Shown: one piece after another, positions 1 to 7,384 of the stretch
Layout: each line of letters begins with the position of its first letter
Numbering within the stretch: the first letter of the stretch is position 1
Assembly: GCF_041361465.1 (NCBI RefSeq)
Contig: NZ_JBGKAC010000002.1
Span: 310,001 to 374,000 of the forward strand
Source: Halobaculum sp. MBLA0143
GTDB lineage: Archaea > Halobacteriota > Halobacteria > Halobacteriales > Haloferacaceae
Direction: 5' to 3'
DNA: 64,000 nt
Translations under genes and position numbers: made by a program
Notes under the pieces: generated by a model
The model's database searches: none
What the model saw: only the letters and a program-made list of their open reading frames with translations
Told to the model about the DNA's origin: nothing

Positions 1-209
1 TCACCCGCGAGCCGGTCTAGGTCCGTCACCCGCACCCGAAGGGGGTCGTGAGCCGCCGCCCAGGCGTCCGCGACGGCACCACTCTGCCCGCCGTCTGCCG
101 CCGCGACGACGACTGACCCCGGCTCGTCGTCCGCGACGGCACTCGCCCGCTCGAACGCCCGTCGTTCGAGCGCCGTCGGGTCGACTCCCGTCAGAACTGT
201 GACTGTCAC
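1..209 (-). CDS. Unknown protein, N-terminal part, runs off the left edge
   Basis: An open frame reads leftward from a GTG at 209 to the window edge without a stop, giving 69 residues. The start reads VTVTVLTGVDPTALERRAF, followed by an Ala-rich, acidic stretch with a Q-S-G-A motif. Codon third positions are almost all G or C, as in other genes here. It is divergent from the cupin gene. The opening beta strand and following helix would suit a nucleotide-binding or nuclease-helicase type N-terminus, but no diagnostic motif is visible in this short part, so I give no function. An overlapping frame starting at 234 has an arginine/serine-rich product and looks like a shadow. Confidence 0.5.
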   Translation of the reverse strand, partial: MTVTVLTGVDPTALERRAFERASAVADDEPGSVVVAAADGGQSGAVADAWAAAHDPLRVRVTDLDRLAG

Positions 210-538
210 ACCGCCCGTATCGTGAGAGGGCCACATAGATGTACGCCTCGCGGTGCGGTGGGATCGGTGTGCCGGCCGGTCACACCCACCCGGCCCGCCG
301 GCACCACACTGTTCGCCGTGTTCGCGTCCACTGTCTCCGTGTTCGCCGTCTCCCCGCTCCCCGTCACCGTCTCCCGGAGTAGACTAGCGGGGACTCGGCC
401 GTCGCTGGTGGGTCCGCTCTCGAGGGTCGGACCCCGTTCGCGAGTGCCGGCGTCACAGCGGACGAGCGTCGGTGTGCTCCCGCGGGCGTGCCGCCGTCGA
501 TTCGGAGCTTTCACACTGTCGCCGTCCGTACGTCGGTC

Positions 539-1210
539 GTGTCCACGATCACTACGGGCCGCACACTCGACGGCGACGGCGACCCGATTCCCGGGACGGG
601 GTTCGAGGTGGAGCCGGGCTCCTGGCTGGCCGACCGGATCCGCGAGCGGGTCGGCCCGATCCAGTCACACCCGACACGATCGGTCTGGGGCGTGCCGGTC
701 GCGGCCGACGGCGACACCGTCCGAACCGTCTCCGTCGTCGGCGGGGGGTACGGCGGGCCGCCGCCACACTACCACACGCAGAGCCGCGAGCGCTTCTCCG
801 TCGAACGCGGCGAACTCACGCTCGAACTGGACGGTCGGGACCGGGTCGTCACCGCCGGCGAGACGGAGACCGTCGCCACCGGCGTCGAACACTCCTTCCG
901 TGCCGACACGGACGACCGCGTGCTCGTCGTCACGGAGATCGACACCCCCGGGCGGCTCCGAGACGTGTTGCCGACGCTCGGCGGGCTGGCCCACGACGAC
1001 GACCGCGACCCGGAGCACCCGCTCCAACAGGCCGTGATCGCCGACCGACTCGCCGACAACACGGTGTTCACCGCCGCAGACGGTGGAGTCACCGGCCTCG
1101 CTACCGACCTGCTCGCGCCGCTGGGGCGCGCGGCGGGCTACCGCGCCGCCTACGCCGAGTACCGGACGCCGGCGTTCTGGCGGGCACACGTCGAACAGCC
1201 GTCGATCTGA
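539..1210 (+). CDS. Cupin-domain protein
   Basis: Acidic protein of 223 residues with one cupin_2 barrel in its first half. A glycine-rich strand leads to an H-Y-H pair, then R-E-R-F-S-V-E-R-G-E, and a later E-H-S-F. This matches the H-x-H...E...H metal-binding set of small cupins. The C-terminal half is helical and contains repeated Ala/Gly, perhaps a dimer interface. I prefer the GTG at 539 because the sequence before it is less acidic and unlike the rest; a longer start at 488 is possible. Cupins of this size bind a metal and can be isomerases, dioxygenases or simple sugar-binding proteins; the substrate cannot be read. It is a single gene, convergent with the next one. Confidence 0.75.
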   Translation: MSTITTGRTLDGDGDPIPGTGFEVEPGSWLADRIRERVGPIQSHPTRSVWGVPVAADGDTVRTVSVVGGGYGGPPPHYHTQSRERFSVERGELTLELDGRDRVVTAGETETVATGVEHSFRADTDDRVLVVTEIDTPGRLRDVLPTLGGLAHDDDRDPEHPLQQAVIADRLADNTVFTAADGGVTGLATDLLAPLGRAAGYRAAYAEYRTPAFWRAHVEQPSI

Positions 1211-1238
1211 GGGGGTGTGCGCGTGTCACGACAGTGTC

Positions 1239-2030
1239 TCATACCGTCTGGATCGACAGTTCCTCCAACCGGTAGACAGACTCCACCCGCGCAGCCGTGT
1301 GCCAGTCGATCGTCGACCGGCCGGCGAACCCAACGGACGGTGTGACCTGGAGTCGGTACACCCGACCGGCGATGGCGTCGAACTCGGTCGTGATCCGTGT
1401 CGGGTCGAACGGATCCCCGAGGAATCCTCCCTCTGTCGGGTCACGTGGCTCTAGATCGATTGCCCAGTCGATCAGAACACGAGCGATCAGTCCGCCGACT
1501 AAGCCGAGGTAAGGTGCGACGAGGCGGTACGCCAGAAACTCTAACAACTGTTCGGCCACACTCGCCCCGGGCCCGCCGGTGCGGTGCTGGAGGTCCGGGT
1601 GTGTCTCGTGTGCCACCGCGCGGTCGCCGTCGAAGACCGCCAGGTTCGTCTCCGAACACAGGGCGTAGTCGCGGCCGTCCGTCGCTCTCGGAGCGTACTC
1701 GTAGCCGCCGTTGCCCCAGTAGGCCGCCGACAGTCGGTACGTCCCCGTCTCCGGCGCCCGCCAGTACGTCCGGAACGCACTCGCCGCGTTCATGCCCAGA
1801 CGACCGTCGCCGACGAGCGCGCCGTCCACCTCCAGGTGGGTCCTCGAGTTGGAGTCGAACGTCGCGCGGTTCGCCAACTCGTGTACCTCGTCGTCGCCCG
1901 TGATCCCACTCGACTGTGGCTCTGCCGGGAGTCCCGCCGTCTCCTGAATCGGGAGCCCGCCCGTCCTCGTGAGCGGGTCGTACCGACGCGGTGTCGCCGT
2001 CGGCGTGGGTGTCGGACTTGTGGTCGGCAT
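1239..2030 (-). CDS. Unknown probably exported protein
   Basis: Protein of 263 residues from the ATG at 2030. The first residues are a Pro/Thr linker (PTTSPTPTPTATPRR), as found just after a signal peptide in haloarchaeal surface proteins. A central part with Trp and Tyr residues resembles a beta-sandwich, and a hydrophobic segment near residues 150-180 (VAPYLGLVGGLIARVLIDWA) could be a membrane or amphipathic helix. The family is not recognised. The start codon shown leaves the protein without a signal peptide, but a lipobox-like signal lies just upstream in a different frame (see findings), so the present 5' end may be damaged or misread. Confidence 0.6.
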   Translation of the reverse strand: MPTTSPTPTPTATPRRYDPLTRTGGLPIQETAGLPAEPQSSGITGDDEVHELANRATFDSNSRTHLEVDGALVGDGRLGMNAASAFRTYWRAPETGTYRLSAAYWGNGGYEYAPRATDGRDYALCSETNLAVFDGDRAVAHETHPDLQHRTGGPGASVAEQLLEFLAYRLVAPYLGLVGGLIARVLIDWAIDLEPRDPTEGGFLGDPFDPTRITTEFDAIAGRVYRLQVTPSVGFAGRSTIDWHTAARVESVYRLEELSIQTV

Positions 2031-2119
2031 CCAGGTGTTTGTCACCGTCAACGCACATGGGTCGGTGTGGTGGCTCGCCGATGTATCGTCGGTGTCTCCG
2101 CCCCGGGAACGTCGTCGCT

Positions 2120-2190
2120 GGCACAACCCGCTAACCCGCTCATGGCTGCGAGCGGCAACAGACTCGGGAGTAGACGCCGTTCGGCCGGAG
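2120..2190 (-). pseudogene. Possible Tat/lipobox signal peptide remnant
   Basis: On the minus strand, in a frame different from the downstream gene, the sequence encodes ERRLLPSLLPLAAMSGLAGC followed by an acidic ASDDVPG. That is a twin-arginine motif, a hydrophobic core and an L-A-G-C lipobox in the right order. The frame has no ATG or GTG in front of it and runs into a stop about 30 codons later, so it cannot yield a mature protein as written. It lies about 40-110 nt downstream of a TATA-like element. I read it as the decayed or frameshifted start of the gene ending at 1239, though chance cannot be excluded. Confidence 0.35.
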
Positions 2191-2226
2191 TCGTATTGTC
2201 TGCGTTGTGTTGAGTTATAGTTGTGA

Positions 2227-2238
2227 TTTTATATAAAA
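2227..2238 (-). promoter_or_regulatory. TATA-like element TTTTATATAAAA
   Basis: A perfect 12-bp palindrome, TTTTATATAAAA, lies in the 262-nt gap 2031-2292. It is the most AT-rich stretch nearby and matches an archaeal TATA box. For minus-strand transcription the start would fall near 2206, just ahead of the signal-peptide-like frame. Nothing else gene-like is visible in this gap. Confidence 0.45.
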
Positions 2239-2292
2239 GTTACGCGGCCAAATCCCGTTACTGGACTGTCTCCGTATCAGACTCCATTTAGG

Positions 2293-3135
2293 TCAGACAC
2301 TCTTCTCGCCGTTCGACAGGTAACTCAACAGGGTATCTCGGGATTCACGACTGTACACACCTCCAACGAATTTGTCGTAGTCCTTACGAAGAACTTTCTC
2401 GGATTCCCTGACTTTCCCCCGCCAAGACTCACCGTCAGCCGAACTAATCCCTGGGTACTGTTGTATGAGCATGTTAAGGAGTATGACAGGATCTGTCGGG
2501 GGAAACGGGATTCGTGGCTTGTCGAGAGGACTATCGCAGTAGTGGTACTCCTCTTCGGTGTAATTGATACTTGTCCGCGGCGTCTCCCCACCGACTTGGA
2601 GATGTGCCATCGGCTTCGGCTCGTCATCATTCTTACCTACATCGATGTCGAAGTGAAGTCGCCTTGCTACTCGCCAACGTCGGTCCGTACCGTTCCAGCA
2701 ACAGGGGCACGCCTCGTCGTCGGTGCTTGAGGCGGACCTCCGCTCTGTCCTCTCCTGGCTAAGAAGACAAAGGCTGAAACTGTACTGCTCAAATTCACCG
2801 TCGGCAACCCTGACCTCGCCAGAAATCTGAGCATACCCTCTAGCGTTCTCGAAGTCCGGACGCTGAACCCCCGTTTCGTCACGGCTGTCGTCTACCTCGC
2901 CGAGTACAACCTCCCACGGCGGGTCAAGTTCAAACTGCCAATCGCCTTCGAAGTCGATTCTGTCTAACAAAGCTCGTTGTTGTTCAAGCGGATTCTTTCC
3001 ACTGGGGTAGCTGAGAGCAGTGTTATCTTGGTAAGATAAGTATCTGACTGCGTCTAACAGCTGAGTTCCGAAGTCACTCGGATCAGGGACCTGATCAACA
3101 ATCCTGGTTTTTTGACTTGAACTGTCGTTACTCAT
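2293..3135 (-). CDS. Unknown CPCC-motif protein, third gene of the kinase/receiver operon
   Basis: Protein of 280 residues that I do not recognise. It starts at the ATG at 3135, 4 nt after the stop of the receiver gene, so the two are surely cotranscribed. A serine-rich start is followed by an acidic alpha/beta body. Near residue 140 there is a C-P-C-C cluster, and beyond it beta-type stretches (RRLHFDIDV, AHLQVGGE) and a Pro-rich RIPFPPTDP. The C-terminal 60 residues are helical. Cysteines are rare in haloarchaeal proteins, so CPCC suggests a metal or redox site. Base composition is lower in G+C than the surrounding core genes. Being last in an operon with a kinase-like sensor and a receiver, it may be the output protein, but this is inference only. 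Confidence 0.75.
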   Translation of the reverse strand: MSNDSSSQKTRIVDQVPDPSDFGTQLLDAVRYLSYQDNTALSYPSGKNPLEQQRALLDRIDFEGDWQFELDPPWEVVLGEVDDSRDETGVQRPDFENARGYAQISGEVRVADGEFEQYSFSLCLLSQERTERRSASSTDDEACPCCWNGTDRRWRVARRLHFDIDVGKNDDEPKPMAHLQVGGETPRTSINYTEEEYHYCDSPLDKPRIPFPPTDPVILLNMLIQQYPGISSADGESWRGKVRESEKVLRKDYDKFVGGVYSRESRDTLLSYLSNGEKSV

Positions 3136-3139
3136 ATTC

Positions 3140-4180
3140 TCACAGTTTGTTCGCAACCCGGAAGTCTGCGTACGCGCCCATTCGGGACTTGTACACGTCG
3201 CTACAACGGAAGTGGACCGGGTGTTGTGCATACTCCTCACCGGCGGTCGCCGCCGCTACCGTCTCGGGGAACGATTCATTACACACGACACACGTTGACC
3301 GTTCCTCGGCATCTGCGTCTAACAGTTCCGCACCTTTCTCCCAGGTATTGGTGAACTGGCCACTCCCTCCTTCCTCAATATCGACATCGACCAACGTGTC
3401 GATCAGCTTCGACTTCCACCACAGCGTCTCCGACGGCTCGAACACGCCGCTGTACGTCTGATTCTCCACGTCTGCGTCGGTGAGGACGTGTTCCCGATCA
3501 TCGAGTACATTTTGCTCAACGCCGAGCTTTGTCGCTGTCCACGTTCTGTTGAGGAGAAGTCCTGGGCGGGGAAGAAGGTCGTCACGCACCCACCCCGCGA
3601 ACTCTACTCCAGTCTCGGTGTCTGCGTCGGTTAGTCCACCGGTGAACTTACGTGGGACGAGTCGCTCCAGTTGCTGAGTGTCGGTCTCTGGTGGATTCAG
3701 GCAGCCCACGAGTGTCTCGATGGACTCGCCGTTCGCTTCGATTCGTCGGTAGTCGTCGATGTCAGAGACAACTTGTTCTGCCGCACCGACGAGCCTGTCC
3801 ACATCGAACGTGTCGTCGAACACCGACTCGTCAATGAAATCCGGTTGTGAACTGAGCCCATACACTGGAGTCTCGGAGAACTCCTCCCGGAGGACTCCGA
3901 CAATCGACTTCCCGGTTCCACCGAAGCGACCGTCCTCGTAGAGTTTCCAGTCTAGTAGGATGATATCGACACTCTCGTCTGAGACACGAGCTGCCCCGTT
4001 CGCGCTCGTCGTTCTGTCTTCACCATCAGTCGACTCTGATTCGAACCACAGTTTTTCAGCTACCTCGGAGGCTCTCTCGAACTTGACCACGAGCCGATTA
4101 CTACCCTCCTCAAATACCTCTGCCGACTCTTCACGGTCTGGATCGTCGTCAATCCACCACGCAGTGTATACCTCACTCAC
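3140..4180 (-). CDS. Receiver-domain (response-regulator-like) protein with C-terminal zinc finger
   Basis: Protein of 346 residues. The N-terminus (YTAWWIDDDPDREE) supplies the acidic pocket of a receiver domain. A strand ending in IILLDWKL gives the phospho-acceptor aspartate near residue 77, and PVYGLSSQP follows where the conserved Ser/Thr strand should be. The loops are longer than in ordinary CheY-like domains. The middle of the protein is unassigned. Near residue 297 there is C-V-V-C, then a His and Cys about 25 residues later, which would bind one zinc. No DNA-binding helix-turn-helix is seen, so it is unlikely to be a plain transcription factor. The start overlaps the end of the kinase gene by 8 nt, which argues for coupled translation and a cognate pair. 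Confidence 0.8.
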   Translation of the reverse strand: MSEVYTAWWIDDDPDREESAEVFEEGSNRLVVKFERASEVAEKLWFESESTDGEDRTTSANGAARVSDESVDIILLDWKLYEDGRFGGTGKSIVGVLREEFSETPVYGLSSQPDFIDESVFDDTFDVDRLVGAAEQVVSDIDDYRRIEANGESIETLVGCLNPPETDTQQLERLVPRKFTGGLTDADTETGVEFAGWVRDDLLPRPGLLLNRTWTATKLGVEQNVLDDREHVLTDADVENQTYSGVFEPSETLWWKSKLIDTLVDVDIEEGGSGQFTNTWEKGAELLDADAEERSTCVVCNESFPETVAAATAGEEYAQHPVHFRCSDVYKSRMGAYADFRVANKL

Positions 4181-6578
4181 GAAGTGTCACCTCGACACAA
4201 GTACTCCAACCGTTCATCTCTGGGAATCTTACTGTACCTCCGTATTTCGAAGATATATTATTAACGATGTGAAGGCCTAATCCGCTCCCGTTACCCAACT
4301 GATCTACGAGTTCCTCCGGCATGTTGTCTTGGAGACTGTCGTACATCTCCCCAGAGGGGTCGGAGACGAGTGGCTCCGTCACCCTGTCGGCGACATCGTC
4401 CGAGATCCCGATTCCATCGTCAAGGACACGGATTGCGACGCCGTCGTCGATCTTCTCTCCACGGACCTCGATCCGACCGGCGTTGTTCCCCGTTGCTGCG
4501 ATTGCTTTGATCGAGTTCGTGACGAGGTTGATCAAGATTGAGGACACCTCCGAGTCGTACATCGGTGGTGTCTGGAGTAGGCTGGGAACGGACACCTCGA
4601 CTTCGATGCCGTAGAACTCGCAGATGTACGAGACAGCATCTACGATCTGGTCGGTCGCGTCGGCGAGCGTGACCGCCGACTGCTCTTGATCGTCGGCGAC
4701 TCCCGCGAACGTCCCGAACAGGTCCATGTGCTGTTTCAGTCGCCCCTGAACCTCCTGCATCGACTCGGAAATTTCCCTAAACTCATCGCGCTGCTCCTGT
4801 GGAAGGTCGTTGAGGTTGTTCTCGATCCGAACCGCGTTCTGGCTCAGTTCGTGTGTCATGTTCCGGAGTTCGTGAGACAGCGAGAACACGACTTGATTCA
4901 CTGAGAACGCCGACCGGAAGAAGTCGATCTTGCCGTCTTTTTGCTGGAGAGAACTACGGATCACGTCTGTCGCTTTCTCGACGGTGTCCGTGTCGACTGT
5001 GCTGGCCGTGCTGCTGCTCTCCCCTTCTTCCTCCCCATCGCTTTGATCTGTCCCGTCTCTTTCACCGTCCGCGGTAGAGGCGGATCCACCGCTTTCGGCT
5101 ACTGTGGAGGCTGTCTTTTCGAGGAAATTCATCGCAGCGTCGACGACCTCCTCCTCGGAGGATGTCGTGTCCGAACCGTCGTCAGACGAATCAGTGAACT
5201 GATCGATTCCAGCCTCTTCGTCATCAGAGTCTGATCCGGCACTCTTCTCGAACTCCTCTTTCGCCTCCTCTACTTCTTCCATCTTTAGCTTGTGCTTGTA
5301 GTTACTGTACTGAAGCACCATCCACTCGATAGAGAGCCGGACAGCTTGCTTCAGGTTCTTGAAGCCATCTCCCTCGGCAGTGAACTCCTCACGGTTTGCC
5401 TGCATTTCGAGAACCGACTCCGGTGAAACGTTCACCCGACCGATAAGTTGGTTGTTTCTTGGATGTATAGTTAAAATGTTACTAAAGTCTCTGTGGTACT
5501 CTGTTTCACTTTTTAGCTCATGAAACTTTTTATCCGGATTACGCTTCCGTGCTGCAACTTTCTCATCGAGTCCCAACCAATCGTCTTCTGGTCCACCGTA
5601 CGAGTGGACGCGGAATCCGTCTTTATACACTCGAACACCGGCGTACTCATCTCGAATATCACCGATCCGCTCTAAGCTCAGCGTTCCAGTGTCACGAAGG
5701 TGTTTCCGCTCTTCTGGCGGCCAAGAGATCTTGAACGCCGTCCCATCTAGCCCGTCCGTATCGAACGAAAATTCGTAGTTTCGCTCGCCAATCTTCTTTG
5801 CTTCGAGGTTCACAGACACCATTCCGTTACTGATCTGTCCGGTGAGCGTCCCCCAACTGGCGTCGTGGACCTGTTCTAGAAGACTCGCATCTGCGGCGTC
5901 GAACTCCGGAGCGTCAAAGTTGATGTCGAACCCTGGATCCGGCTCGTAGCTGTCCCGATTTGCCGACTCAACGAGCGAGAGCGTGACGATATTCCGTCGA
6001 AGCGTGTTGAAATGGCGTTTGTTCCACTCGTCCCGGAGGTCAACGAGTTCTAGTGTCGTCCCGGCCTCGACATCTGCTGTCGAGTTTAGTCGCTCCACCT
6101 CAATTCGAACTGGAATCTCGTCGAGGTCAAGTTGTCGCTCAAACCTCTCCCAGTCGAAGTTCATCCGAATCCGCTGGTATTGGTCGGTCACAGGGTCCTT
6201 CGACACCGACGTGAGGTACAGTTCGTCTGCCAGCCGGCGAACAGCGAACCGCCCGATTCCCTTGTCACCAGCCTTCTTTCTGCCGTACTTCTCGGTCCGT
6301 GGGTTCTGGAGCTTATCCGTAGTCGCAACTCGCATCCAGCCGTCTCGGATATCGTCGGTCGTCATCCCGGTTCCATCGTCTCTCACGATGATTCTGCTGT
6401 CTTCGTCGCCTTCGCGCGCGTTCTCAAAGATCAGATCAACCTCCGTCGCGTCCGCGTCGTAGGCGTTCTTCACGAGTTCTGCGAGCGCGACGTGGTTCCG
6501 CGTGACGAGGTTCTCCCCTAATTCCTCTAGCAGTCGGCTATCGACAGTAAACGTAACCTCTTCAGGACTGTCGGGCAT
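4173..6578 (-). CDS. Dual-GHKL protein: Hsp90-like ATPase fused to a histidine kinase
   Basis: Protein of 801 residues with two separate GHKL ATP-binding modules. The first (about 10-180) has ALAELVKNAYDADATEVDL, DDGTGM near 67-72 and GDKGIGR near 104-110, the order seen in Hsp90/MutL/MORC-type ATPases. A beta-rich middle follows (180-430), then a charged, Ser/Asp-rich linker (about 440-540). The second module is a histidine kinase: SLSHELRN with candidate phospho-His near 569, ILINLVTNSIKAI near 684, DDGIGIS near 720 and GNGSGLGL near 762. There is no transmembrane segment, so it is a soluble sensor. It is first in an operon with the receiver gene (8-nt overlap). Kinases with an extra Hsp90-like domain occur in defence loci and two-component systems; the trigger here is unknown. 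A TATA-like box 25-32 nt upstream suggests a leaderless message. Confidence 0.85.
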   Translation of the reverse strand: MPDSPEEVTFTVDSRLLEELGENLVTRNHVALAELVKNAYDADATEVDLIFENAREGDEDSRIIVRDDGTGMTTDDIRDGWMRVATTDKLQNPRTEKYGRKKAGDKGIGRFAVRRLADELYLTSVSKDPVTDQYQRIRMNFDWERFERQLDLDEIPVRIEVERLNSTADVEAGTTLELVDLRDEWNKRHFNTLRRNIVTLSLVESANRDSYEPDPGFDINFDAPEFDAADASLLEQVHDASWGTLTGQISNGMVSVNLEAKKIGERNYEFSFDTDGLDGTAFKISWPPEERKHLRDTGTLSLERIGDIRDEYAGVRVYKDGFRVHSYGGPEDDWLGLDEKVAARKRNPDKKFHELKSETEYHRDFSNILTIHPRNNQLIGRVNVSPESVLEMQANREEFTAEGDGFKNLKQAVRLSIEWMVLQYSNYKHKLKMEEVEEAKEEFEKSAGSDSDDEEAGIDQFTDSSDDGSDTTSSEEEVVDAAMNFLEKTASTVAESGGSASTADGERDGTDQSDGEEEGESSSTASTVDTDTVEKATDVIRSSLQQKDGKIDFFRSAFSVNQVVFSLSHELRNMTHELSQNAVRIENNLNDLPQEQRDEFREISESMQEVQGRLKQHMDLFGTFAGVADDQEQSAVTLADATDQIVDAVSYICEFYGIEVEVSVPSLLQTPPMYDSEVSSILINLVTNSIKAIAATGNNAGRIEVRGEKIDDGVAIRVLDDGIGISDDVADRVTEPLVSDPSGEMYDSLQDNMPEELVDQLGNGSGLGLHIVNNISSKYGGTVRFPEMNGWSTCVEVTLRE

Positions 6579-6601
6579 CTAGATGTGAATTTCGGCGCTA
6601 A

Positions 6602-6611
6602 ACTATTAAAA
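6602..6611. promoter_or_regulatory. Shared TATA-like element between divergent genes
   Basis: CTATTAAAAG is the only AT-rich stretch in the short gap between the divergent kinase and metallopeptidase genes. It sits about 28 nt from the kinase ATG (6578) on one side and about 28 nt from the GTG at 6634 on the other. Both distances suit a TATA box serving a leaderless transcript, so one element may drive, or switch between, both directions. Confidence 0.45.
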
Positions 6612-6633
6612 GTGTGTGGGGACAGATGCGGAC

Positions 6634-7377
6634 GTGAGAGACGACCGTGCGGACGCGACGTTCACCACGTCCGACGAACGGCGTGTGCCGTGTGTCGTCC
6701 AGCACGGCGACAGCGACGACCCACGGCTCAGGCTCACACCCGACGGTGCCGTCCGTGTCACGCTCCCGGACAGAGACGCTCCGCCCGTCGACGACGTTCT
6801 CGAAGCGAACCGGGACTGGATCGAGCGACAGTACGAACGCCAACACGAACGGCTCGGTCGCGTCGAGCGCCAGTTCGGCGACCTCACGACTGGCCTCGTC
6901 GTCTGGGGGTACACGTTCGACTTCGAGACGCGCGAGGGCCAGTACGACCTCACAGTCGACTCCGGCAGGATCACCGTCTCGGCGCCGACGGGGCGGAGTC
7001 CACTCGCGTTCCTGAAGAACAGGCTCGCCAGTCGACTCCGTGATACCGTCGTGTCGATGGCCGACCGGGTCGCTCCGAAGCTCGACGGTGACTACGAGAC
7101 GGTTCAGATCCGTAACCAGGCGACGAAGTGGGCGAGCTACTCCACGACCGGAACACTCTCGTTCAACGTCCGGTGTGGCTTCCTCCCGTTGGGATACGTC
7201 CGGTATCTCGTCGCCCACGAACTCGCACACTCGGTCAACACTTCACACGACGCCGCGTTCTGGTCGCTCGTCGAGACGGTCGTCGACGACCCGCGCCAGC
7301 GATCCACAGAACTGGAGGGGTTCGCGGCGGCACTCGGACGGAACGAGGTGTGGGGAGAGATCCTCGCCGAGTGGTGA
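6634..7377 (+). CDS. YgjP-type (DUF45, M48-like) zinc metallopeptidase
   Basis: Protein of 247 residues with the YgjP/WLM layout. An N-terminal beta part ends in DVLEANRDWIERQ, a central linker follows, and the C-terminus holds the zinc site H-E-L-A-H with the third ligand about 10 residues on in TSHDAAFW. The glutamate of HELAH is the catalytic base. In bacteria this family is often encoded near type I restriction genes, and here it lies between a kinase operon and a DNA methylase. I chose the GTG at 6634 over the GTG at 6616 because the TATA-like box lies about 28 nt upstream of it. Its stop is 7 nt from the convergent methylase stop, so the two genes share little or no terminator space. 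Confidence 0.85.
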   Translation: MRDDRADATFTTSDERRVPCVVQHGDSDDPRLRLTPDGAVRVTLPDRDAPPVDDVLEANRDWIERQYERQHERLGRVERQFGDLTTGLVVWGYTFDFETREGQYDLTVDSGRITVSAPTGRSPLAFLKNRLASRLRDTVVSMADRVAPKLDGDYETVQIRNQATKWASYSTTGTLSFNVRCGFLPLGYVRYLVAHELAHSVNTSHDAAFWSLVETVVDDPRQRSTELEGFAAALGRNEVWGEILAEW

Positions 7378-7384
7378 CGCCACG

